Assembly (NCBI GenBank): GCA_003402315.1
Contig: QFXI01000023.1
Span: 1-64,000 of the forward strand
Direction: 5' to 3'
Origin: Candidatus Nitrotoga sp. LAW
GTDB taxonomy: Bacteria > Pseudomonadota > Gammaproteobacteria > Burkholderiales > Gallionellaceae
Length of the DNA stretch: 64,000 nucleotides
A program made the position numbers and the translations under genes. The first letter of the stretch is position 1. Each line of letters begins with the position of its first letter. Shown here in pieces: positions 56,790 to 64,000 of the stretch. The notes under the pieces were generated by a model. It did no database searches, had not been told where the DNA came from, and saw only the letters and a program-made list of their open reading frames with translations.

Positions 56790-57752
56790 TTATTTCAGGT
56801 TTATAACAAAATCAATTAAATTTCGAATCTCGCTATCTTTAGCATACATGGGCACATCAGGAGGAGTAGTAATTTTACCTTCCCGATACTCATCATACTC
56901 AGAACGCCATTTTTTGAAATCAATTTTTTTGCCATCAGCGTCAACCTCGCCCCATAAATAATCAAAACGCGGCATAATGGAATGCGGTTGCACTAAACGT
57001 GGATTAAAGAAATGCAGCATCATCCACTCTCTCGACGCATTACGTGATCCAACATGTAATAAGTCTGGTCCTTTGCGGTCAGATCCAAATGCTGTCGGAG
57101 ACTCCCCATTAAAATCGCCTAGCATAGGAGGCGCCCCAAACACTTGCCAATCTTGCGTTTGTTCAGGCAACAATGTATGGCACCACCAACAACCCTCTCG
57201 TACAAACATGGTTTTTCCAGCGCCAGCATGTAATATATCCGAATCTGCGGCTTGCTTTAAAACCTCATCTGGAGTCCAGCCTTTCGTAGCTGTCGCATTC
57301 TCCATATACGAAAGCGGCTTATCCTCAAAAGTCAGCAATTGATCACTCTTTTTAATCAAAAAGACAGCACCGCTTTCCTTTCTTGCTTCCGTTATACGAC
57401 CTTGTTTAACACTAAGCTCCTCAACGCCCTTACCCAAGTTCGCAGTATGGGTCACCCCATTCGGCAATGACGTCCCCGCTGGGTATACATAGGCGTACAC
57501 TGGCTCCATTGGCTCACCACTTTTCGGATCTTTCCTGACCAGCACTTTCAATGGCTTATTCAAACCATTCAACAATGGATCTGCAAGCTGCCAGCCTGAA
57601 TCCCACCCTGAAGTCAACTGCTTGTCCAAACCAACCTCAGAGCTGATTGAAGCTGCAAGATCGAAGCTTGGGAAAAACAAGGTTATGCTCATTGACAGTC
57701 CAAATGCAACTCCAAACGCTCTGGAACCAATCCTATACTCTCTAAAATTCAT
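56790..57752 (-). CDS. ccoO: CcoO-like monoheme cytochrome c subunit
   Basis: A 320-residue protein with an N-terminal anchor or signal (AFGVAFGLSMSITLFFPSFD), a long insertion of about 160 residues, and then a CcoO-type heme domain: FVREGCWWCHTLLPEQTQDW, SDRKGPDLLHVGSR, EWMMLHFFNPRLVQPHSIMP, where the Met is the axial ligand. This order matches CcoO (FixO). In canonical CcoO the heme domain comes soon after the anchor, so the insertion is unusual. It follows the subunit I gene after 36 nt. Confidence 0.85.
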   Translation of the reverse strand: MNFREYRIGSRAFGVAFGLSMSITLFFPSFDLAASISSEVGLDKQLTSGWDSGWQLADPLLNGLNKPLKVLVRKDPKSGEPMEPVYAYVYPAGTSLPNGVTHTANLGKGVEELSVKQGRITEARKESGAVFLIKKSDQLLTFEDKPLSYMENATATKGWTPDEVLKQAADSDILHAGAGKTMFVREGCWWCHTLLPEQTQDWQVFGAPPMLGDFNGESPTAFGSDRKGPDLLHVGSRNASREWMMLHFFNPRLVQPHSIMPRFDYLWGEVDADGKKIDFKKWRSEYDEYREGKITTPPDVPMYAKDSEIRNLIDFVINLK

Positions 57753-57788
57753 TATTTTCTCCCCAGATCCTAGCTTAAAGTTTTAAGT

Positions 57789-59198
57789 TTAACGTTCGTA
57801 GGCCAATTCATGTGGCATACGTCCAGCCGGGATAACAGTGCCTTCACGCGCAGTCATCCACATGTTGTATAGCCAAAGAATGGTTGAAGAAAATACCATA
57901 GTCCCACCCAACCAACGGGCGATCATATAAGGATGCTCAGCAATCACGACATCAATGTATGGCACTTCATAAATTTTACCTGCACCCTGAATTAGCCCGG
58001 CAATCGTCATTGATACCCAATAAGTACTGAATCCAATCAACAACAACCAGAAATGCAGATTTCCCAACGTCAACGAGTACAGCTTGCGTTTCATCAATGT
58101 TTGCAGACCAAGATATACGGCTGCGGCCTCAAGAAACGTCGAGAACCCCAACAAAGCAAGATGCGCATGCGCCACCATCCAACCTGTACCATGAATGTAC
58201 CAGTTGATTGAGCGCGTTTGCTGAAAGCCACCCTGCATATTGAGCGGAATGGCCAGCAATACACCAACCACGGTAAAACGCACTTCAAGATTCTCGACAA
58301 ACATGTTCCACTTACCCTGCATGGTCAAGAGTATGTTTGACACAAATGCAATCGCTGGCACCAGAATCAGAACACCTTCCACTGAAGCAAAGGATTTTAA
58401 CCACTCAGGCAAGGGAGCCGACATTAAATGATGCGCGGCAGGCGTTGAATAAAACACAACAATCGACCAAAAGTGCAAATGCCCTATACGGTGAGAATAC
58501 AATGGATTACCAGTCACCTTTGGAATAACATAATAGGCAATCGCTGCAGCAACGGGAGTAATCCACAACCCCAAAACGTTATGTGCAAACCACCACGTCA
58601 TGTAAGCCTCGGTCAAACCAGTAAGATGAAAATACTCTGGCAGGTTTCCAACCAAAAATACGATAATCAACATGAACGTTGATGCCGCAAAAAACCAGTT
58701 AGTCGTATAGATTCCCTGGGTGCGACGTTTTATTATAGTCATCCATACATTAACCGCCAAAGGAATCGTTATAAATGCAGCGACAGCAAGATCCAGCGGC
58801 CACGGGAAGTCAGAGTATTCACGCCCAGAGGTCACTCCCATCCACAACAAAGTCAACCCCAAAGCCAGGGCAACATTCCACATCATGCAATTCCACAAAC
58901 CAAGCTTCTCTGACCACAACCTTGTGTTCCCCAGTATCGGGGTGATATACATCATGGCCATTGCAAACGCCATCGAAATCCAGCCAAAGATTACCGCCAG
59001 CACATGCACCTGACGCATATGACCAAAGGCAAACATTTCTGTTCCCGTTACAAAGTCAGGGAAAGCAAGCTTAGCAGCATTAAACGACCCCAACCCGGTT
59101 CCGATCATAAACCAAATAATGGCAGAAAAACCGAAGAAAATCGCCGCCGAACCGACCGGGATAGCCTCATTTTTAGCAAACAAATACTTAAGAATCAT
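57789..59198 (-). CDS. ccoN: C-family (cbb3-like) heme-copper oxidase subunit I
   Basis: A 469-residue membrane protein with about twelve helices. Ligands by position: His65 (RQVHVLAVIF, low-spin heme b), His206 (WWFAHN, CuB), Tyr250 (HFWSIVVFY, at the spacing of the cross-linked catalytic Tyr in cbb3), His256 and His257 (PAAHHL, CuB), His344 and His346 (VAHAHLALLGF, heme b3 and heme b). The Tyr argues for oxygen reduction and against an NO reductase. Around the site it differs from ordinary CcoN (YSTPAAHH against YIWAGPHH; HAH against HVH), so it is a divergent branch. Central gene of the locus, likely a proton-pumping terminal oxidase. Confidence 0.88.
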   Translation of the reverse strand: MILKYLFAKNEAIPVGSAAIFFGFSAIIWFMIGTGLGSFNAAKLAFPDFVTGTEMFAFGHMRQVHVLAVIFGWISMAFAMAMMYITPILGNTRLWSEKLGLWNCMMWNVALALGLTLLWMGVTSGREYSDFPWPLDLAVAAFITIPLAVNVWMTIIKRRTQGIYTTNWFFAASTFMLIIVFLVGNLPEYFHLTGLTEAYMTWWFAHNVLGLWITPVAAAIAYYVIPKVTGNPLYSHRIGHLHFWSIVVFYSTPAAHHLMSAPLPEWLKSFASVEGVLILVPAIAFVSNILLTMQGKWNMFVENLEVRFTVVGVLLAIPLNMQGGFQQTRSINWYIHGTGWMVAHAHLALLGFSTFLEAAAVYLGLQTLMKRKLYSLTLGNLHFWLLLIGFSTYWVSMTIAGLIQGAGKIYEVPYIDVVIAEHPYMIARWLGGTMVFSSTILWLYNMWMTAREGTVIPAGRMPHELAYER

Positions 59199-59276
59199 GC
59201 TGCATCTCCTTTTTTAGCTCTAGGCAGACGAAACGGCTGCCACTACTAGCCTTAATTCCACTATAATTTTAAAGGG

Positions 59277-59480
59277 TTATTTTTTTGACGATCTATGCGG
59301 AGCCACCGAAGCCATCTCTTCTTTAACTATATCGCTCACTGAACCGCCCACTACCTCACCCAACGTATCAGTACCATCCGCCAAGTGAATACGTTTGTGC
59401 GGCATCAATACATACCACGACAACCACATACTAGAAAATGCCAAAAGCAAGCAACACGTTCCCGCTATTATTGGAAGCAT
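59277..59480 (-). CDS. 67-residue single-helix membrane protein
   Basis: A 67-residue protein: N-terminal helix (LPIIAGTCCLLLAFSSMWLS then WYVLM) and a soluble tail (HLADGTDTLGEVVGGSVSDI, ending PHRSSKK). GGAGG-type ribosome site precedes the ATG. It lies 78 nt before the subunit I gene. Family not recognised. Confidence 0.6.
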   Translation of the reverse strand: MLPIIAGTCCLLLAFSSMWLSWYVLMPHKRIHLADGTDTLGEVVGGSVSDIVKEEMASVAPHRSSKK

Positions 59481-59542
59481 GTTTTTCCTCCTTAACTTAA
59501 AGTTGCCAGATTTTAATTAGTTTAAACAAAACAACTCACGAC

Positions 59543-59824
59543 TTAAGCATGACGCGCATTTTCAATTGCATCATGGCGTGTCAAGCCGAGCGCCAGCATC
59601 AACATAAATACAAAGCCAAACGCAAGCATCCAGAACGTCATAAACCCATTAAATGTCGTAGGTATATACGAACCAGCACCGTAACCACCCCAATCTTCAA
59701 ATCCTGCTCGCCCCATCCAACACATCAAGGCAGCCCCAAACACGCTACCATTACCCATGCCCGTTACAAATCCCGCAACTAAAGTAATCCAAAAGGATTT
59801 AGATTGTATCGACTGTTTTTGCAT
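59543..59824 (-). CDS. Small two-helix membrane protein, first gene of the oxidase operon
   Basis: A 93-residue protein with two hydrophobic segments (FWITLVAGFVTGMGNGSVFG and FMTFWMLAFGFVFMLMLALG) joined by a Gly-rich loop (RAGFEDWGGYGAGSYIPTTF). GGGGGAAT precedes the ATG. First gene downstream of a very good promoter. Not recognised. Confidence 0.6.
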   Translation of the reverse strand: MQKQSIQSKSFWITLVAGFVTGMGNGSVFGAALMCWMGRAGFEDWGGYGAGSYIPTTFNGFMTFWMLAFGFVFMLMLALGLTRHDAIENARHA

Positions 59825-60002
59825 TTTGCATTCCCCCGGTTTTTATCTAAAACATTTAGATATCTTTATGTATCTTTTGCTAATTTTAAGCGGAACTTAG
59901 ATGTTTTCAAACAAATTTACTCTGCAACCAAATTCTTTTTAGCAATAGATAGCTTGAACTACCAACAATTACTAAAATTCAGTGATCTAAAAATGCAGTG
60001 GT

Positions 60003-60032
60003 ATAATAAAACCCTACGCTTAACCTTGTCAA
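60003..60032 (-). promoter_or_regulatory. Probable promoter of the oxidase operon
   Basis: On the minus strand TTGACA (60027-60032, perfect -35), 18 nt, TATTAT (60003-60008, 5 of 6). The start would be near 59996, giving a leader of about 170 nt before the ATG at 59824. It lies in the divergent region shared with the 60062 gene. Confidence 0.6.
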
Positions 60033-60061
60033 GGCATAGTACACCTAAAAACCAAACAATA

Positions 60062-61537
60062 ATGCTGATTATGAACATTAATACCCTCTTGTCGCGTATC
60101 CCCCTTCGTTATTGGGGATATCTTTCGTTATCATTATGGGGTGTAGCGATCCTTTTTTTGTTGCGCCCAGACCTTTACAATTTAAATGAGGGTTCTGCCA
60201 AATCACTTTTATTAGTATGGTCAATCGCTGATCAAGTGGCAGCTTCAGTTGTAACTTTTGGCGCGCCCGATTTGCGCGCACTGTTGTTTTTACCTGTGGC
60301 ATTTCTTTGGACAGGCAATGTTTTTGCTGCGAAAGTTTTCACTACACTTTTGCTAGCCTTTGCTATTTGGTTACTTTACTTATGGAACCGACACAACGTC
60401 AATGCTGAAAGTGCGTTAATTGCCAGTGGGTTGCTAATTATATCGCCGTTGATGCTGGAACAAATTGATACGCTTTCTCCCGGCATTTATTTGTTGCCGG
60501 CATTTGCATTTGGTGCTTGGTTGAATGCGGAATACCGCTTAAATCCTCGCCCAGGTGGCGGCTGGTATTTTGCCCAGTTACTGGTTAGCGCCTTTAGCGT
60601 AAGCCTACATCCCATTGGCCTAGCATACCCATTAGCCTTACTTTGGTCATGGTATAAAGACCCGCTAGACCAGAAGCAGCAGAAGTACTTTTTTATCGGA
60701 GTCAGTTTTGCTGCTCTCTTTACCTTACTTATGTTAAGAGGTTGGAATTACGTCGAATGGTTCCAAAATCCTATTAAAAGTCTTGCAATTACTGTGCTCG
60801 GATCATCTTTAGGCAGTGCAATATCGGCCGTCAGCTGGGTAATAGGAGGGCTCATGCTTGCGGGGCTTTTAATCGTCGTGATTAAACAATACCGCAATTT
60901 ATGGTCAGATTTTACAGGGCGCATCTTACTTATTGGCTTGACGCTGGGAATTACGACCAGTGATTCGGCGTGGGGCATAATTGCGTTATGTCTTATTTTG
61001 TATTTTGGAATTCCTTTGTTGTTACAATTACATCATGTTCGTGCAGGTAATGGATTCGCGCAGCAACGTGGCTTAATGATGCTATTTATTATTGCTCTTT
61101 CCACAGTATTTATGCAGGCAGACAAAAACCACTACCAAATTCGGCAGTCTGGCTTTTTATCGGAAGAAGACCAATTAATTCATATTCTTGCTGAAGAAGC
61201 TGAAAATGCCCGAAAAATCGCTGAAAAAGACAAAAGCGGCGAAAACCCTGCTCTACTACGTGTAGCCAGCCAATGGCCAAGCCGTACTATGATCGCGTGT
61301 AAATGCGATACATTACCTTTACCCCCCGCAGCGCAGGATCCGCAAACTCAGCTTACCATGCTGCGCAGCATTACCCACTTATTATTCAATCCACGGCAAG
61401 CCAACAATGCAGCGCTCGCCCGGAACCTATCTATTCTTGGCGGAGGAGTTATTGAAACAATTGCGTTACAACCCGGCGGGGTGCTTTTACATTTTAAGAA
61501 CGTAAATACTCAGGCCGACCTGAAGAATAGTAAGTAA
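60062..61537 (+). CDS. Large polytopic membrane protein, possibly GT-C-like
   Basis: About 491 residues from the ATG at 60062 (60071 also possible; no clear ribosome site; the open frame extends further upstream but overlaps the divergent gene). About ten membrane helices in the first 370 residues (LRYWGYLSLSLWGVAILFLL, IASGLLIISPLMLEQIDTLS, GIYLLPAFAFGAWLNAEYRL, VSLHPIGLAYPLALLWSWYK) and a soluble C-terminal 110 residues. The helix and loop pattern recalls GT-C membrane glycosyltransferases, but no catalytic DD/DE motif is obvious. Divergent from the oxidase operon. Confidence 0.6.
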   Translation: MLIMNINTLLSRIPLRYWGYLSLSLWGVAILFLLRPDLYNLNEGSAKSLLLVWSIADQVAASVVTFGAPDLRALLFLPVAFLWTGNVFAAKVFTTLLLAFAIWLLYLWNRHNVNAESALIASGLLIISPLMLEQIDTLSPGIYLLPAFAFGAWLNAEYRLNPRPGGGWYFAQLLVSAFSVSLHPIGLAYPLALLWSWYKDPLDQKQQKYFFIGVSFAALFTLLMLRGWNYVEWFQNPIKSLAITVLGSSLGSAISAVSWVIGGLMLAGLLIVVIKQYRNLWSDFTGRILLIGLTLGITTSDSAWGIIALCLILYFGIPLLLQLHHVRAGNGFAQQRGLMMLFIIALSTVFMQADKNHYQIRQSGFLSEEDQLIHILAEEAENARKIAEKDKSGENPALLRVASQWPSRTMIACKCDTLPLPPAAQDPQTQLTMLRSITHLLFNPRQANNAALARNLSILGGGVIETIALQPGGVLLHFKNVNTQADLKNSK

Positions 61538-61657
61538 GTTATATGTAAACTGCGTAGCCGTCCAGAAATAATTTTCTGACGACTCTAGGCGAAAGTGAAC
61601 GGTTCGTCTGATATATTCGGCTTATGCCGCAATTGGCGAAACATTTACTTTAAATAT

Positions 61658-61867
61658 ATGAATAAACTTATACAAGAAATTATTATTTATTTGATTATAG
61701 CTCTCAGCTCTCTATTCATCATGAGCTATGCTGTACACATGCTAGTTGGTGGCTTGGTTAGCAAAGAAACTGAGCATTTACTGATGATAGTCACTTGCCT
61801 CATTGGTGTAGTGGCTATAGGATTCATGGTTTGGGATGTAACACAACGTCGCAAGGGTATTAAATAG
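61658..61867 (+). CDS. Small two-helix membrane protein
   Basis: A 69-residue protein from the ATG at 61658: two helices (QEIIIYLIIALSSLFIMSYA and LMIVTCLIGVVAIGFMVWD) linked by HMLVGGLVSKETEH, with a basic end (TQRRKGIK). Ribosome site not obvious. It lies 120 nt after the large membrane protein on the same strand. Not recognised. Confidence 0.5.
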   Translation: MNKLIQEIIIYLIIALSSLFIMSYAVHMLVGGLVSKETEHLLMIVTCLIGVVAIGFMVWDVTQRRKGIK

Positions 61868-61892
61868 CGGCCTCCCATAACCTCTTAAAACA

Positions 61893-62279
61893 CTAGGACT
61901 CTACAAGTAGGGCACCTGTAAAAATAACCAAGGCACGCACCAGCAGCACAGCCCCACCTTGAGCGCGGTGATCAATGCGCACGCTGTTATCACAACGCAG
62001 CAAACGCAAAGCAGTTTTAACTTGCATTACGTATAACGCATACATCATCACAAGCATCATGAAATGTATCCATACTAAGAATGAGGTTAATTCACTCTCC
62101 ACAATCAAACGCCGATACCAGTCTTTATAAAGATAGAGATAAACCGGCATCCCCAAATCAAATAAAATTACTGAAGTCATACCTAACACATGAAATACGC
62201 GTTGCTTAGCGTATCGAAACGCAGCTAGCATTACTACGTAGGTCAACAGTGCAACCCACACTGTAGCTGCTGTCAGCAT
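61893..62279 (-). CDS. Four-helix membrane protein
   Basis: A 128-residue protein with about four helices: VWVALLTYVVMLAAFRYAKQ, VFHVLGMTSVILFDLGMPVY, VWIHFMMLVMMYALYVMQVK and GGAVLLVRALVIFTGALLVE. His residues in VFHVLG and VWIHFM lie in helices two and three, the kind of layout seen in DUF420/CtaM-type oxidase assembly proteins. The assignment is a guess. Confidence 0.55.
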   Translation of the reverse strand: MLTAATVWVALLTYVVMLAAFRYAKQRVFHVLGMTSVILFDLGMPVYLYLYKDWYRRLIVESELTSFLVWIHFMMLVMMYALYVMQVKTALRLLRCDNSVRIDHRAQGGAVLLVRALVIFTGALLVES

Positions 62280-62471
62280 ATTATCTTTAGTCCACGCACC
62301 TTATTTTCATTCTCCATCAGTTCTTCTAAAGAACTCCAATTCGATATATTCAGGTGATCATTTTTATTGAGATGCTCTGTCGCCACTTCAAACAGCTAGT
62401 TACCTACCACAAGTTTCAGTGTTCTACGGAATAGATCAACTATGCTTAAGTAAATTTAAGTAGATAGACGC

Positions 62472-62918
62472 TTAAGTTTTAAGCATTTCTTGAATTGCTT
62501 GATAATTTTCTTTACTAGAAAACTGTCCTTTATGAAATACAAATTGCAAGCGCTGGTCTAACTTATCCAGCCCTGCCAGACCGAACGAACGGCCTGAGTA
62601 ATCCCCGTAAACTCGCAAATTTTTCACCAACTCCACGTGCTTTCCATTACGCATAATAATTCGGGTTTCCTGCTTACCTACTTCAATTGCGATGGGCGCG
62701 GTAGGCAATAACATTAACCGGGTTTTCAATATACGATTCGCACCCGCGATAAAAAAGAAACTAGCCAGAAACGAAAATAAATATGCCAAACTGACATCAC
62801 CGCCATACCAAAATTTGACTACCATTGACAGTAAAGCTACGACTGTAGGAACATACAACAACAAATCCCACATCATGCCTTTGCGGTCTTGCACTAAACT
62901 GAAACGCGTAACACTCAT
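62472..62918 (-). CDS. Membrane protein with PH-like soluble domain
   Basis: A 148-residue protein: two helices at the start (LLLYVPTVVALLSMVVKFWY and VSLAYLFSFLASFFFIAGAN) then a beta-rich cytoplasmic domain (PIAIEVGKQETRIIMRNGKH, VYGDYSGRSFGLAGLDKLDQ) and a final helix. Not recognised. It follows the thioredoxin-like gene after 6 nt. The stretch 62280-62471 holds no gene. Confidence 0.55.
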   Translation of the reverse strand: MSVTRFSLVQDRKGMMWDLLLYVPTVVALLSMVVKFWYGGDVSLAYLFSFLASFFFIAGANRILKTRLMLLPTAPIAIEVGKQETRIIMRNGKHVELVKNLRVYGDYSGRSFGLAGLDKLDQRLQFVFHKGQFSSKENYQAIQEMLKT

Positions 62919-62924
62919 ATTAGA

Positions 62925-63464
62925 TCAACCCGCGCGACTTTCTGTTCCTGCCTTCAGAATTTTCGTAATTCCCGCTTCCATTTCACCATGCAACATGCGT
63001 CCTGGTTGAACACCGCTAACGACACCTTTATCATTTATAAAGAAAGTCCAGGGATCACCCATCACACGATATGCTTTGAATGCTTGCGGATTTTGATATT
63101 GATCCATATGCAAAAAAAGTACCTGGGTTTGATATTTTTCCATTAGTGCTTTCAATATTTGCAACTGACCATCACACACAGTGCAATGGCCAGGTGTAGC
63201 AAACTCCAAGACAATAGGCTTACCTAGCGCCAACGCTTTATCTAAAGAGTATTGGTACATGCGTGCATCTGGCTGACGATATGTCGTCATTTTGCTCATG
63301 TCTCCACCGACATCTGCCAATGTTTTGGTGGGCAAACTAGGTGCAAGCATACCCTTCTGCAGCATTCCCATTGAAGCCCCACCTATACTCCATGCAGAAA
63401 ACTGCTCACCGCAACCACTAACAAGGCCGATGGTAACAAAAAGCCATAATATTCTTATTTTCAC
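62925..63464 (-). CDS. Thioredoxin-fold lipoprotein
   Basis: About 179 residues from a GTG at 63464 that overlaps the stop of the preceding gene (GTGA); an ATG at 63479 would add five residues. Signal peptide with lipobox (FVTIGLVSGCGEQ), then a thioredoxin-like domain with the redox motif ATPGHCTVCDGQ and YRVMGDPWTFFINDKGVV, which contains the cis-Pro region. It acts in the periplasm, anchored by lipid, as a disulfide reductase or a copper/heme-delivery thioredoxin. Next to the stand-alone oxidase-domain gene, so an assembly role is likely (inference). Confidence 0.75.
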   Translation of the reverse strand: MKIRILWLFVTIGLVSGCGEQFSAWSIGGASMGMLQKGMLAPSLPTKTLADVGGDMSKMTTYRQPDARMYQYSLDKALALGKPIVLEFATPGHCTVCDGQLQILKALMEKYQTQVLFLHMDQYQNPQAFKAYRVMGDPWTFFINDKGVVSGVQPGRMLHGEMEAGITKILKAGTESRAG

Positions 63465-63973
63465 TTGGACCGGTTCCATCCATTACAAGTGCGGTATATA
63501 TTATATCCCCAGATAATGTTAGCCAGCAAAACCACGCTACCGAAAATTCCTGCAAGTGACATAAATCGTGATGCCGCCAGTTCTCCATCGTCATCAATAA
63601 AAATACCAACCAACCCTGCAGCACTAAAGAAAACGACGACCCCCAGCAAACCAAGGTTGTGCATCCAGAAGTGAACTTTGACCAAACGCAAACTGTAAAT
63701 GGAACGACGCACCAATCGTGGTATCAGATAATATACCGCGCCAAAAATAGCCATTTCTACCCACCCTAACAAATTAATATGCGTATGTCCTAAGACGATT
63801 CTATGGCCGGGAATCCCGCTATTAACAAAATGTCTGAAGGTGGGAACACCGCCCATCAATGCCCCCCAGGAAAAACCAATTATGCTGTAAATAATGCATG
63901 CATAAATAAACCACAATGTATATTTGGTATACTCTTTATCCTGAGCCCAAGGCTCATTTAATTCCTGCATCAT
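63461..63973 (-). CDS. Stand-alone C-terminal domain of heme-copper oxidase subunit I (second copy)
   Basis: A 170-residue protein with about four helices. Key segment VLGHTHINLLGWVEMAIFGA (His63 and His65) then VYYLIPRLVRRSIYSLRLVK and VHFWMHNLGLLGVVVFFSAA. This is again the HxH helix and following helices of C-family or NorB-type subunit I, without the copper ligands. It is closer to NorB/CcoN (GHTHINLLGW) than the copy at 46608-47126. It begins a unit with the thioredoxin-like lipoprotein, overlapping it by GTGA. Start ATG at 63973, 28 bases from the window end, so its upstream control is mostly outside. Confidence 0.78.
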   Translation of the reverse strand: MMQELNEPWAQDKEYTKYTLWFIYACIIYSIIGFSWGALMGGVPTFRHFVNSGIPGHRIVLGHTHINLLGWVEMAIFGAVYYLIPRLVRRSIYSLRLVKVHFWMHNLGLLGVVVFFSAAGLVGIFIDDDGELAASRFMSLAGIFGSVVLLANIIWGYNIYRTCNGWNRSK

Positions 63974-64000
63974 ACTAATTCTCTTTCGCTTTTAATTTCA

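Noticed and set aside
57789-59198. Possibility that the oxidase subunit I is a nitric oxide reductase
   Set aside because: A Tyr lies at the same spacing from the CuB His as the cross-linked Tyr of cbb3 oxidases, which NO reductases lack; oxygen reductase is favoured.

Overview
The window reads as a chromosomal stretch of a Gallionellaceae-like betaproteobacterium, and the best single guess is a nitrite oxidiser of the 'Candidatus Nitrotoga' type. Three things point there. The left edge carries the first 65 codons of a Tat-exported molybdoenzyme whose mature N-terminus resembles, from memory, the NxrA subunit of periplasmic nitrite oxidoreductases. A complete alternative complex III (ACIII) operon sits directly upstream of sspAB, the position where many betaproteobacteria carry the bc1 genes. 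An unusual C-family (cbb3-like) heme-copper oxidase locus fills the right-hand third. The genus is an inference; the gene families are seen directly.

Layout. 1-448: partial nxrA-like gene with a perfect FNR-type palindrome upstream. 590-2122: wrecked IS3 and IS630 copies. 2509-3492: heat-shock sigma factor rpoH behind a sigma70-like promoter and a CIRCE element. 3665-7463: more degenerate elements (IS30 fragment, IS3, IS3 orfA with a 9-bp tandem repeat, near full-length IS30). 7534-15801 (minus): actA-B1-B2-C-D-E-F-sspA-sspB. 16324-17695: dead IS3 carrying a small MITE-like insertion. 17751-19180: lgt and a divergent monoheme cytochrome c. 19763-24608: livKHMGF branched-chain amino-acid-type ABC transporter. 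24738-25145: TPR protein. 25624-25975: RNase P RNA. 26292-45179: complete dcw cluster mraZ to ftsZ plus lpxC, with a promoter and a four-repeat MraZ operator.

46377-64000 is the most unusual part. It encodes a C-family oxidase subunit I keeping all heme and copper ligands and the cross-linking Tyr, a CcoO-like monoheme cytochrome, a second membrane-anchored monoheme cytochrome, a CcoS-like and a CcoG assembly protein, a SUMF1-domain protein lacking the formylglycine-generating Cys, about ten very small membrane proteins, and at each flank a stand-alone four-helix protein resembling only the C-terminal quarter of oxidase subunit I. No canonical diheme CcoP is visible. I read this as a divergent terminal oxidase with its own assembly set.

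How the parts may work together (inference): nitrite oxidation by the partial molybdoenzyme would deliver electrons to c-type cytochromes such as the one at 18806, then to the oxidase at 52.5-59.8 kb, while ACIII exchanges electrons between cytochrome c and the quinone pool. The remaining genes are housekeeping. No tRNA, rRNA or CRISPR array was seen.
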